Origin: Pigmentiphaga kullae | GTDB lineage: Bacteria; Pseudomonadota; Gammaproteobacteria; Burkholderiales; Burkholderiaceae_B | Length of the DNA stretch: 64,000 nucleotides | Direction of reading: 5' to 3' | NCBI RefSeq assembly: GCF_004216695.1 | Contig: NZ_SGXC01000001.1 | Coordinates: 868,001 to 932,000 of the forward strand | Shown here: in pieces, positions 16,560 through 24,246 of the stretch | How positions within the stretch are numbered: the first letter of the stretch is position 1 | Layout: each line of letters begins with the position of its first letter | Translations under genes and position numbers: made by a program | The notes under the pieces: model-generated | What the model was told of the DNA's origin: nothing | Databases searched by the model: none | Seen by the model: the letters and a program-made list of their open reading frames with translations, nothing else

Positions 16560-17546
16560 TCAGTCGAGCTTGAAACCCAGCTTGCGAATGATGGGACCGT
16601 AGCGGTCCAGGTCGGTGGAGATCTGCCGCCGCAGGGTCTCGGGATCGTTGCGCGGCGCCGGCTCGAAGCCGAACGCCAGCAGTTTGTCGACCACGTCCGG
16701 CTGCCGGACCGCCCACTCCACCGCCCCGGCCACGCGCTGCGCGATGCCGGCGGGCAGGCCCGACGGCCCGACGATGGCGAACCAGACCGACATATCGATG
16801 CCCTTGAACCCCAGTTCATCGAGCGTGGGCACATCGGGCAGGCCGGAGAAACGCCGTGCCGAACTGACCGCCAGGAAGCGCGCGCGCCCGGACTTCACGA
16901 ACTGCGCATAGGGCGCGATCCCGTCGAAGGCCGCATCGACGGTGCCCGCCATCAGCGCCTGCGCCACCTCCGCGCTGCCCTTGAACGGTACGCGCCGGGC
17001 CTGCGTGCCGGCCGCGTCGTTGAACGTGTCCACCAGGATCTGCGAGACGATGGCCGCGGCGCCGATGTTCAGGTCGGCATCGGCGGACTTGCCGCGCTCG
17101 ACCAGGTCCGCCACGCTGGCCGGATCCCTGGGCTGGCTGCGCGCCACCACGGCGTTGGGGCCGATCACCGCCAGGGCCACCGGCGTGAAGTCCTTCTTCG
17201 GGTCGTAGGGAAGCTTCTCGTACAGCGCGGGATTGAGCACGAAGGTCTGGTCGATGGACCACAGCAGCGTGTAGCCGTCGGGCGGCGCGCGCAGCACTTC
17301 CTGCACGCCGATCAGCGTATTGCCGCCCGCCTTGTTCTCGACGATGATGGGCTGCCCCAGCCGTTCCTGCACCTTGAGCGCGATCAGGCGCGCTGCGACG
17401 TCCGCGCCGCCGCCGGCCACGAAGGGCACCACCAGCCGCACCGGACGAACCGGCCAATCGGCCGCCGCGGCGGCCGATGCCGCCAGTGCGCACCCCAGCG
17501 CGAAGCAGGCCCGCAGCAGGCGGCTGACATGCCGGACGTTCATCAT
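16560..17546 (-). CDS. Bug-family periplasmic solute receptor (TctC-like)
   Basis: A 328-residue receptor with a signal peptide (LLRACFALGCALAASAAAAAD) and the family loops VRLVVPFVAGGGADVAARLI and VENKAGGNTLIGVQE. The second loop has NTLIG where most relatives have GAGG, so ligand specificity probably differs. Two adjacent ATGs (17546, 17543) lie downstream of GGAG; either could be used. It starts a minus-strand unit Bug-RidA-acylase and is divergent from an AraC regulator, which suggests that it captures the acylase substrate or product. Confidence 0.92.
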   Translation of the reverse strand: MMNVRHVSRLLRACFALGCALAASAAAAADWPVRPVRLVVPFVAGGGADVAARLIALKVQERLGQPIIVENKAGGNTLIGVQEVLRAPPDGYTLLWSIDQTFVLNPALYEKLPYDPKKDFTPVALAVIGPNAVVARSQPRDPASVADLVERGKSADADLNIGAAAIVSQILVDTFNDAAGTQARRVPFKGSAEVAQALMAGTVDAAFDGIAPYAQFVKSGRARFLAVSSARRFSGLPDVPTLDELGFKGIDMSVWFAIVGPSGLPAGIAQRVAGAVEWAVRQPDVVDKLLAFGFEPAPRNDPETLRRQISTDLDRYGPIIRKLGFKLD

Positions 17547-17599
17547 TACACTCCGTCGGAAAGTTGCAGTGATGCTAACGTTCCGGCCCGAGGCCATGT

Positions 17600-18634
17600 A
17601 TGCAGATCGAATCGCAAACTGTGCCGATCCCCATCCCGGGTCCGGTGATGCGGGAAGACGACCTCAACGCCATCCTGGCCCCCTCGGCGCCGGAGCCGGC
17701 CGGCCTGACCCTGTCCGATATCCTGAGCGAATCGCGCCGCAACGTCCCCTGGCCCAGCGGCGGCCACGTCACGCGGCTGCATACGCTGCCGTGGGAAGGC
17801 GCCAGCGCCCGGTATTTCGACTTCAGCCTGGACGACCGCCTGCGGGTGCGGCTGGACCCCGACCGGGAGCTGCTGCTGACCTTCTTCCTGGAAGGCCATG
17901 TCAGCGGACACGTCGGCGACGAACACGGCCCCGAACTCGACTTCCGCCTGAACCGCATGCTACTGCGCACGCCCAATCGCAACGGCGGCTACCTCATCGA
18001 TATCCCCGGGGCCCGTACCCACCGCTTCGTGCAGTTCCGGCTGCGCCGCGACCTCTTGCCGCGCTGGCTCAAGGCACTGGGCGTGCGCCTCCCCGCCGCC
18101 CAGCTCGACGAGATGGTCGACCGCGACGATGGCCGCATCCTGTGCAACGCCGCCATCACGCCGCAATTGCAGGGCTGCCTGGAACGCATACGCGGCGAAC
18201 GCAGCGACCAGCCCGCCTTCGTGCCCCTCTTCCACGCGCGCGCCACCGAGCTGCTGCTGTGCGCGCTACAAGGATTCGACGACCTGCTGCGCCCTGTCCG
18301 CTCGCCCGGCGCCGATGCCGCCGCCGTCCTGGCACGATTGCGCGAAACCATCGCCGAGGCGCCGGCCCATCCATGGACGATCACCGAACTTGCGCGCCGC
18401 GTCGGCTGCACGAGCGCGCGCCTGCAGCAGCACGTGCGCGATGCCACCGGCCTTTCGGTCTACAACCTGCTGGTCGCCCAGCGGCTGGAGCTTGCCGCCA
18501 CGCTGCTGCGCGAGACCCGCCTGGGGGTGCAGGCGATCGCGGCCGAAGCGGGCTGGCAATGCCACTCGCGCTTCGCAGCCGTGTTCCGGGCGCACTACGG
18601 CAGCACGCCGCGGGCTTACCGGCTGCGCCAATGA
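17600..18634 (+). CDS. AraC-family transcriptional regulator
   Basis: A 344-residue regulator. The C-terminal 100 residues contain the two AraC helix-turn-helix units: AHPWTITELARRVGCTSARLQQHVRDATGLSVYNLL and GVQAIAAEAGWQCHSRFAAVFRAHYGSTPRAY. The N-terminal 220 residues are a ligand-sensing region of the type seen in PchR-like regulators (SGHVGDEHGPELDFRLNRMLLRTPNRNGGYL). It is divergent from the Bug-RidA-acylase unit with only 53 bp between start codons, so it probably controls that operon. Confidence 0.9.
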   Translation: MQIESQTVPIPIPGPVMREDDLNAILAPSAPEPAGLTLSDILSESRRNVPWPSGGHVTRLHTLPWEGASARYFDFSLDDRLRVRLDPDRELLLTFFLEGHVSGHVGDEHGPELDFRLNRMLLRTPNRNGGYLIDIPGARTHRFVQFRLRRDLLPRWLKALGVRLPAAQLDEMVDRDDGRILCNAAITPQLQGCLERIRGERSDQPAFVPLFHARATELLLCALQGFDDLLRPVRSPGADAAAVLARLRETIAEAPAHPWTITELARRVGCTSARLQQHVRDATGLSVYNLLVAQRLELAATLLRETRLGVQAIAAEAGWQCHSRFAAVFRAHYGSTPRAYRLRQ

Positions 18635-18655
18635 GTTAGGCGCGTCCTGGCACGC

Positions 18656-19615
18656 CTAGCGCGGATTTGCGTCGGCGAGCCACTGCCGCGCCAGAAAATC
18701 GATCAGCTTCTGCACGGCCGGGCTGCCGCCGTTCCCGAGTTGCAGCACACCCAACGGCGGCAATGCCAATAGCGACGGATCGGGCCACGCCACATCTATC
18801 TCGACCACTCGGCCGGCGCGCTGCATCTGATGCGCCACGCTGCGCGGCATGAAGTCCAGGAGGCCGCGTCGCTCTATGAGCGCGAACGAGAGCACGATAG
18901 AACGGGTGTCGATGGGATACAGCCTCGGCCGGTCACCGGTAGCCTCCCATATCTCGCTGAAGATCTGGACGGTCTGTACATCGGACGGCGGCTGGGCCCA
19001 TGTCTGGTCCACCAACGCCTCGATACCTACCCGCCCCTTATTGGCCAAGGGGTGGCTCGGGCCCGCGACGACGATCAACCGGTCCTCCAGCACAGGTTGG
19101 AAGCGGGCATTCAAGGCCAGGTTGGCCGGTTCGCGGCAAATGGCCAGATCGATGCGGCCCTCCGACAACAGCGCCGGGAGTCGCAGTGCCTCAGCCTCCT
19201 GGACGCGCGTCACGATGTCGGGATTGGCGTCGACGAAGTCCGGCAAGGCATCGGTGATGATGGCGGACACGCCCGCGGAAATCGAACCGACACGGACAAC
19301 ACCCCCGCGGCTATTGATCGTCGAGGCAACAGTAGTGGTACCGACCTTGATGGCATCGAGCGCGGAGCGTACGAGCGGGATGAGCGCACGCCCCTCGTCG
19401 GTGGGAGCCATGCCGCGAGTCTGGCGGAAAAAGAGGCGCACTCCCAGTAACTCCTCGATTTCTGCCAGCGCGTGTGTCGTCGCAGGTTGGCTGAGCCCCA
19501 CTGCATCGGCCGCCTTCTGCAGGCTGCCCAGCTCGGCGACGGAGGTAATGATCTGCAACTGCCGCAGCCTAGCCTTGCCCATCAGGCGATTGAACATCAG
19601 GTTCGCGGATATCAT
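18656..19615 (-). CDS. LysR-family transcriptional regulator
   Basis: A 319-residue regulator with helix-turn-helix at about residues 19-65 (LGSLQKAADAVGLSQPATTHALAEIEELLGVRLFFR) and a substrate-binding domain beginning near residue 105 (VVRVGSISAGVSAIIT). The RQTRGMAPTDEGRALIP segment places it near the GbpR/PcaQ group. It is divergent from the Bug-M28 gene set with about 35 bp between start codons, so promoters and operators must overlap coding DNA or be very compact. It is the obvious candidate regulator for the genes at 19651-26175. Confidence 0.9.
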   Translation of the reverse strand: MISANLMFNRLMGKARLRQLQIITSVAELGSLQKAADAVGLSQPATTHALAEIEELLGVRLFFRQTRGMAPTDEGRALIPLVRSALDAIKVGTTTVASTINSRGGVVRVGSISAGVSAIITDALPDFVDANPDIVTRVQEAEALRLPALLSEGRIDLAICREPANLALNARFQPVLEDRLIVVAGPSHPLANKGRVGIEALVDQTWAQPPSDVQTVQIFSEIWEATGDRPRLYPIDTRSIVLSFALIERRGLLDFMPRSVAHQMQRAGRVVEIDVAWPDPSLLALPPLGVLQLGNGGSPAVQKLIDFLARQWLADANPR

Positions 19616-19650
19616 TTCAGATGCTTGACAAGAACAGGAGGGGAAAGGCC

Positions 19651-20640
19651 ATGCCCATGCGCCCCGGGGATTTTCGGCGCGTCAGCCGCACCGGCATGCG
19701 GATGATAGCGGGTGGCTTGCTGGCTCTGGCATTGTTCGCGGGCGCGGCTGCCTACTATCGTCGGGTCGCAACTCCCGTCACTCTGATTGTGCCCTACGCG
19801 GCTGGCGGGTCGATGGATCTGTCGGCACGCGTGCTGGCCAAGCAATTGTCCGAAGCCCTGCGGCGGCAAGTGGTCTTGGAGTTCATCGGTGGGGCAGGCG
19901 GCATCTTGGCGGTGCAGAAGGTGCTGCACGCCAAGCCCGACGGCAATACGTATCTGTATGGTTCGGGTAATGCCGTACTGCTATCGCCCCTGCAGATCCC
20001 GGGCGCCGGTTTCACGAGCCACGACCTGGTTCCCGTTGCCCCCGTCAGCAGTTCGCATCTGACCTTGATGGCGCGTGCGGATCTCCATGCGCAGACGATG
20101 GACGAGCTCATCGAACTCGTTCGTCGCGAGAAGCGCCCCCTGATGATAGGCACGCCGGGAGCAAGCACGCTGCACCATCTGCTGGCACTTTCCATGGCCG
20201 CGCAACTCGGCGGCAAAGCGGAAGCGATACCTTATGTAAAAACATCGACCTTGCTGCAAGACCTGGGCGGCGGTCGTCTCGATCTGGCGATTCTCGCGCT
20301 GCCGGCCGCAACCGGCGTCGATGCCGCGCGGGGCAAGATACTCGGCCTGTTCAGCACCAAGCGCTCGCCCCTGTTTCCGGGCATCCCCACCGTCAACGAG
20401 AACGCGTCTCTGCGCTTCTGGGTCGTCGACCCCTGGACGGGCATATTTGCCCAGCGCGGCACGCCGCCTCGGGAAATCGCCCACATCAAACGCGCCATGA
20501 AGCGCGTGTTGATGTCGCCGGAGCTGTCTCGCGTACAAGCCACGCTGGGCGTGGTGTCGGCCGACCCCAAGAGCATCGACGGTTTCGATGCCTTGGTTGC
20601 TGCGGAAGCTCAGCGTTTTGCTGCGATGGTGAAGCACTAG
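19651..20640 (+). CDS. Divergent Bug-family solute receptor
   Basis: A 329-residue TctC-like protein, less conserved than the other Bug proteins here. The first loop is LIVPYAAGGSMDLSARVLA, but the second is EFIGGAGGILAVQK followed by KPDGNTYLYGSGNA, unlike the usual DGYTLL. The N-terminal hydrophobic stretch (MIAGGLLALALFAGAAAYY) may be a signal peptide or an anchor. The ATG at 19651 has AGGAGGGG upstream, whereas the in-frame ATG at 19621 has none. It leads the plus-strand set Bug, M28-like, Bug, PCuAC-like, M28-like. Confidence 0.85.
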   Translation: MPMRPGDFRRVSRTGMRMIAGGLLALALFAGAAAYYRRVATPVTLIVPYAAGGSMDLSARVLAKQLSEALRRQVVLEFIGGAGGILAVQKVLHAKPDGNTYLYGSGNAVLLSPLQIPGAGFTSHDLVPVAPVSSSHLTLMARADLHAQTMDELIELVRREKRPLMIGTPGASTLHHLLALSMAAQLGGKAEAIPYVKTSTLLQDLGGGRLDLAILALPAATGVDAARGKILGLFSTKRSPLFPGIPTVNENASLRFWVVDPWTGIFAQRGTPPREIAHIKRAMKRVLMSPELSRVQATLGVVSADPKSIDGFDALVAAEAQRFAAMVKH

Positions 20641-20651
20641 TCCGCATGGCC

Positions 20652-20674
20652 ATCCATTCAAATCTTGAATGGAT
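20652..20674. repeat. Perfect 23-bp inverted repeat after Bug gene
   Basis: ATCCATTCAA (20652-20661) and TTGAATGGAT (20665-20674) are perfect 10-bp arms around ATC, starting 12 bp after the Bug stop codon. It could be a transcript-stabilising or terminating stem-loop for the Bug mRNA, or an operator for the M28-like gene. No T-run follows directly. Confidence 0.6.
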
Positions 20675-20725
20675 TCGTGGAATTTTGCATTAGACCTGCG
20701 CGTGCCCCCTCCCTAAAAATGGCGC

Positions 20726-20745
20726 CGCATCCTTTCAAGGATGCG
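20726..20745. promoter_or_regulatory. Perfect 20-bp palindrome upstream of M28-like gene
   Basis: CGCATCCTT (20726-20734) and AAGGATGCG (20737-20745) are perfect 9-bp arms with two bases between, 30 bp before the M28-like ATG. Its location between the previous hairpin and the GGTGGAGG ribosome binding site fits an operator or a 5' UTR hairpin. Confidence 0.55.
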
Positions 20746-20775
20746 TAACCAATAAAACCAAGGTGGAGGCACTCA

Positions 20776-22647
20776 ATGAAAGCGAAGCGTTTGTCGCTCG
20801 CGGCGCTCTTGAGCTTGTCCCTCGTCGCATGCGGCGGTGGAGACGGTGCAAGCTCGGACAATACGCCGACCAACCCGGGAGACTCGCCCACAACGGCATT
20901 CGACCCGCGTCTCACGAAGATCGATCCTTCGCTCGTCATCACCCCCGCCGAAGCGCAAGGCTGGTTCGAGAAGAAGAACAGCTGGGGGCCGACCTACACG
21001 GGCTCGCCCGCCTGGAAATCGTTCATGGCGTTCCTTGAAGAGCGCCTCGTGGAATACGGCGCCCAGGGCCTGCACAAGCACAAATTCCCGTACGAGCGCT
21101 GGTATACGACCGAGTATCCGGATAAATCGGGATGGTCGCTGGTCTCGGATGGCACCCCGGTCGAGGTCGCGTCCTACGCCACGCAATCCGGCTCTACGGG
21201 ACCGCTGGGCGTCACGGCCCCCATGGTGCTCTATGACATGACGCTGCCCGCCGCCCAACGGCCACCCCTGAGCGCCCTGGCCGGCAAGATCGTCGTCGTC
21301 AAGCAGGCGCCATTCACCGGCAGCGGCACGACAGGCGGATACACGGACTATGAGTTCCGTACAGATCCTGACACTTTCCTCGAGCCGGGGGTCTTCGTCG
21401 ACCCGACCTATGAGGGCGGCTATCGCAACCGCAACCAGTTCGGCGCCATGGGCAGCGTGATCACGGGCGTGCTCAAGCCCTCGGGAGCGGTAGCCCATAT
21501 CGCGGTGCTCGACATGCCGCCCGGCGCGGCGCAGGGAGGCCGCCAGCACGGGACGCCGTCCCGCTACGAGGTGCCCGGTCTGTTGCTGGACAAGAAAAAC
21601 GGCGCCAAGGTGATCGAGGACGCGCGCGCGGGCAAGACGGCAACGCTCAAGCTGGATGCCAAGGTAGAAACCAATGCAACGGCCTTCCAGCTGATCGCGA
21701 CGCTTCCCGGCCGCGACTACGGCACATCCAAGGACAAAGCGGTCTTCATGGCCACGCACACCGATGGCCCAGGCCTGATCCAGGACTCCGGCGGGCTGGG
21801 CATCCTGGGAGTGATCAAGTATTTCTCGCAGATCCCGCAGTCCCAGCGGCCGATGAGCATCTACGTCTATCTCGACTGCCGCCATTTCGTGGCCGGAGCC
21901 GAACGAGGCGTGCCCTACGACTACATCCACGACAACCTGGAGACCCTGTCCAAGTACATCGTTGGCGGCGTCGCCATGGAGCACAGCGGCGGAGCTCAGA
22001 TGCACGACGTGGGCGACCGCTATGAGCCGACCGGCCGCGCGATGACCACGTACATCAACACCTACGGCAACGACCTCCTGGTCGAGAAGGCCATCGAGGC
22101 GGTCAAGGGCGCGAACCTGCCGCGGGCCCAGGTCAACGTGAATGACCGGCCCGGCGTGCACGGCCAACAACAGAACTCGTGGTTGGGCCGCAACTTCGCG
22201 ACCTACCTCGATGAGTTCGGTGGACGTCCTGTCTGGCACGTAACGGGAGATTGGCCAAGTTCCGGTTATCAGGCCTTTTACCCGGGGATCAACCGCTTCC
22301 GTTCGGACGTCTTCATCGCACAGGTGGAAACGGCGATCCAACTGGTAGGGACGGTAATGACGAGCGATCTGGTCGCGCTGAACCCCGATTGGGGCAAGCT
22401 CGGCAGCGCGCTGATCAATCTTGAGGACGACGACTTCAAGAGCCCCGGTTCCGCAACCGCGCAGCGCCAGGCATTGCAGGGCAAGCACAAGGAAATCTTC
22501 GATCTGGTGCGGACGGGCTCCTACGAGAAGGTCCCCGTACTGCTGGATGCCCTGTCGGCGGCCGTGACGGCGCAATTGGTCGAAGCCAGCGCCAAACCCG
22601 TCGACGAGCTGATATCCAGCGCGAAGTCCCGCGTGCCGACCACCTAG
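20776..22647 (+). CDS. M28-like metallopeptidase-fold lipoprotein with PA-type insert
   Basis: A 623-residue exported lipoprotein (lipobox LVAC, Cys19, then a Gly/Asp/Ser-rich tether). Residues 120-300 resemble a protease-associated insert (LYDMTLPAAQRPPLSALAGKIVVVKQ). The C-terminal half has M28-like elements: ATHTDGPGLIQDSGGLG (His328, Asp330, Asp337), DCRHFVAGAERG (Glu376), GVAMEHSGG (Glu402) and WHVTGDWPSSGYQ (His488). These could bind zinc, but the motifs are not canonical. Expected activity is extracytoplasmic peptide or amide hydrolysis. A paralog lies at 24247-26175. Confidence 0.75.
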   Translation: MKAKRLSLAALLSLSLVACGGGDGASSDNTPTNPGDSPTTAFDPRLTKIDPSLVITPAEAQGWFEKKNSWGPTYTGSPAWKSFMAFLEERLVEYGAQGLHKHKFPYERWYTTEYPDKSGWSLVSDGTPVEVASYATQSGSTGPLGVTAPMVLYDMTLPAAQRPPLSALAGKIVVVKQAPFTGSGTTGGYTDYEFRTDPDTFLEPGVFVDPTYEGGYRNRNQFGAMGSVITGVLKPSGAVAHIAVLDMPPGAAQGGRQHGTPSRYEVPGLLLDKKNGAKVIEDARAGKTATLKLDAKVETNATAFQLIATLPGRDYGTSKDKAVFMATHTDGPGLIQDSGGLGILGVIKYFSQIPQSQRPMSIYVYLDCRHFVAGAERGVPYDYIHDNLETLSKYIVGGVAMEHSGGAQMHDVGDRYEPTGRAMTTYINTYGNDLLVEKAIEAVKGANLPRAQVNVNDRPGVHGQQQNSWLGRNFATYLDEFGGRPVWHVTGDWPSSGYQAFYPGINRFRSDVFIAQVETAIQLVGTVMTSDLVALNPDWGKLGSALINLEDDDFKSPGSATAQRQALQGKHKEIFDLVRTGSYEKVPVLLDALSAAVTAQLVEASAKPVDELISSAKSRVPTT

Positions 22648-22740
22648 CCGGCAAGGCCTCGCTCGAAGGCCGGTGCAACACGCGCCGGCCGTCTGTTTCA
22701 GCCAGCCTCGCAGTCCCGCATCCCAACCAGGAGTACCAGA

Positions 22741-23721
22741 GTGTTCAAGCAAGCAGTTCTCATCGCGGCCCTGTCGGCCGCCATCGCCGGTCCACAGAGC
22801 GCCGGGGCGGCTCAGGATTATCCCAGCCGTCCGGTCACGATGGTCGTGCCGTTCGCGGCGGGCGGACCGACGGACATCGTGGCGAGATCGTTGGCCGAAG
22901 CCATGCGCAAGCCCTTGGGACAGACGGTGGTCGTGGAGAACCTTGGCGGTGCGGGCGGCACGCTGGGCACGGGCCGTGTCGCACGCGCCGCAGGCGATGG
23001 CTACACCCTGCTGCTCATGCACATCGGCTTCTCCACCGCTCCCGCGCTGTACCGCAAACTGCAATATGACCCCATCAAGGACTTCGAACCGGTTGGCCTG
23101 GCGGTCGATGTGCCGATGACCATGATTGCCCGGCATGATTTTCCGGCATCCAGTTTCGGCGAATTCCTTTCTTATGTGCGGGCCCACAAGAAAACCTTGT
23201 CGATGGCCAACGCCGGCATCGGCTCGGCGTCGCATCTGTGCGGCCTGCTATTCCTGAGCGCCATCGACACCGACGTGCAAACCATTCCGTACAAGGGAAC
23301 CGCACCGGCCATGAATGACATGCTTGGAAAGCAGGTCGACTTCATGTGCGACCAGACAACCAACACGTCAGGCCAGATCAAGGCCGACAAGGTCAAGGCC
23401 TATGCGGTGACGGCCATGACACGCATTGCATCGCTACCCCAACTGCCGACCATGGACGAAGCCGGCCTCAAGGGCTTCGAGGTCGGAATCTGGCATGGCC
23501 TGTGGGCCCCCAAGGGTACGCCGAAGCCGGTCATCGACAAGCTCGTGAATGCGATGCAGGCAGCGCTGAACGATCCGGCGTTCAAGCAGCGCATGTCCGA
23601 TCTTGGCGCCCAGGTCGAACCCTCCGGACGGGCCACTCCCCAAGCGCTCGATGCTCACGTCAAGAGCGAAATCCAGAAGTGGGGGCCCCTGATCAGGAAG
23701 GCCGGCATCTATGCCGATTGA
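22741..23721 (+). CDS. Bug-family periplasmic solute receptor (TctC-like)
   Basis: A 326-residue receptor beginning with GTG after AGGAG. The signal peptide ends near AGAAQDY. Family loops are VTMVVPFAAGGPTDIVARS and VENLGGAGGTLGTGRVARA followed by GDGYTLLLMH, and IPYKGTAPAMNDMLGKQVDFMCD in the second lobe. It lies between the two M28-like lipoprotein genes and is overlapped by 11 bp by the PCuAC-like gene, which argues for one transcript and for a receptor that collects products of those enzymes. Confidence 0.93.
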   Translation: MFKQAVLIAALSAAIAGPQSAGAAQDYPSRPVTMVVPFAAGGPTDIVARSLAEAMRKPLGQTVVVENLGGAGGTLGTGRVARAAGDGYTLLLMHIGFSTAPALYRKLQYDPIKDFEPVGLAVDVPMTMIARHDFPASSFGEFLSYVRAHKKTLSMANAGIGSASHLCGLLFLSAIDTDVQTIPYKGTAPAMNDMLGKQVDFMCDQTTNTSGQIKADKVKAYAVTAMTRIASLPQLPTMDEAGLKGFEVGIWHGLWAPKGTPKPVIDKLVNAMQAALNDPAFKQRMSDLGAQVEPSGRATPQALDAHVKSEIQKWGPLIRKAGIYAD

Positions 23722-24217
23722 CACCATGCGGGGCGGTTTCCCGCGGCAGTGCATGCGCACATGGTGCGCCCTTGCTCTTGTCGCGTCCACAACGGCGGTT
23801 CAGGCCGCCCCCGCGCTCTCTGTCGACACCGCGAGGGTGCGCCTGGGATCGCCCCCCGATAGCGCGCTCGCCTTCATGCAGCTGCGAGCCGGGCGCAATC
23901 TCTTCGACATCCGCGTCGCCTCGCCCTTTGCCGCCTCGGTTGCGGTGAGGGAAATGGTAAGAGCCGGCGGTCAGATCACCATCGAACCAGTGCCCGACTT
24001 TTCGATGAAGACGCAAGAAACCGCCACGCTCGAACTTGCGCCAGGCCACCGTCATTTGCTGTTGCGCGGCGTAAAACCCGGCCTGCGCGACAGGCGGCAG
24101 ATCCCGCTGACGCTCACGTACGCGCTCGAGCCTGGCGGCAGGCGACACAGCATCCAGGTACCGGCACGGGTGATTGGCCCGCGCCGTGGCGCCGACGATG
24201 CGCTCGATATTCATTAG
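23711..24217 (+). CDS. Exported PCuAC-like protein with degenerate copper site
   Basis: A 168-residue protein with signal peptide (MRTWCALALVASTTAVQAAP) and a domain that follows the PCuAC copper chaperone fold: ALAFMQLRAGRNLFDIRVASPFAASVAVREMV, ITIEPVPDFSMKTQETATLELAPGHRHLLLRGVKPGL and IPLTLTYALEPG. The copper-binding H/M pattern of the family is mostly lost (VREM instead of HEM, HRHLLL instead of HxM). The start at 23711 overlaps the Bug stop and has AGGAAGG upstream; an internal ATG at 23753 is an alternative. It precedes the second M28-like gene by 29 bp. Confidence 0.65.
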   Translation: MPIDTMRGGFPRQCMRTWCALALVASTTAVQAAPALSVDTARVRLGSPPDSALAFMQLRAGRNLFDIRVASPFAASVAVREMVRAGGQITIEPVPDFSMKTQETATLELAPGHRHLLLRGVKPGLRDRRQIPLTLTYALEPGGRRHSIQVPARVIGPRRGADDALDIH

Positions 24218-24246
24218 CCATGACACCAAGAGGGTAGGAGCCCTGT

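Noticed and set aside
20773-23235. An 820-codon open frame antisense to the M28-like and Bug genes
   Set aside because: It has no recognisable domain and mirrors codon bias of the well-supported genes on the plus strand.
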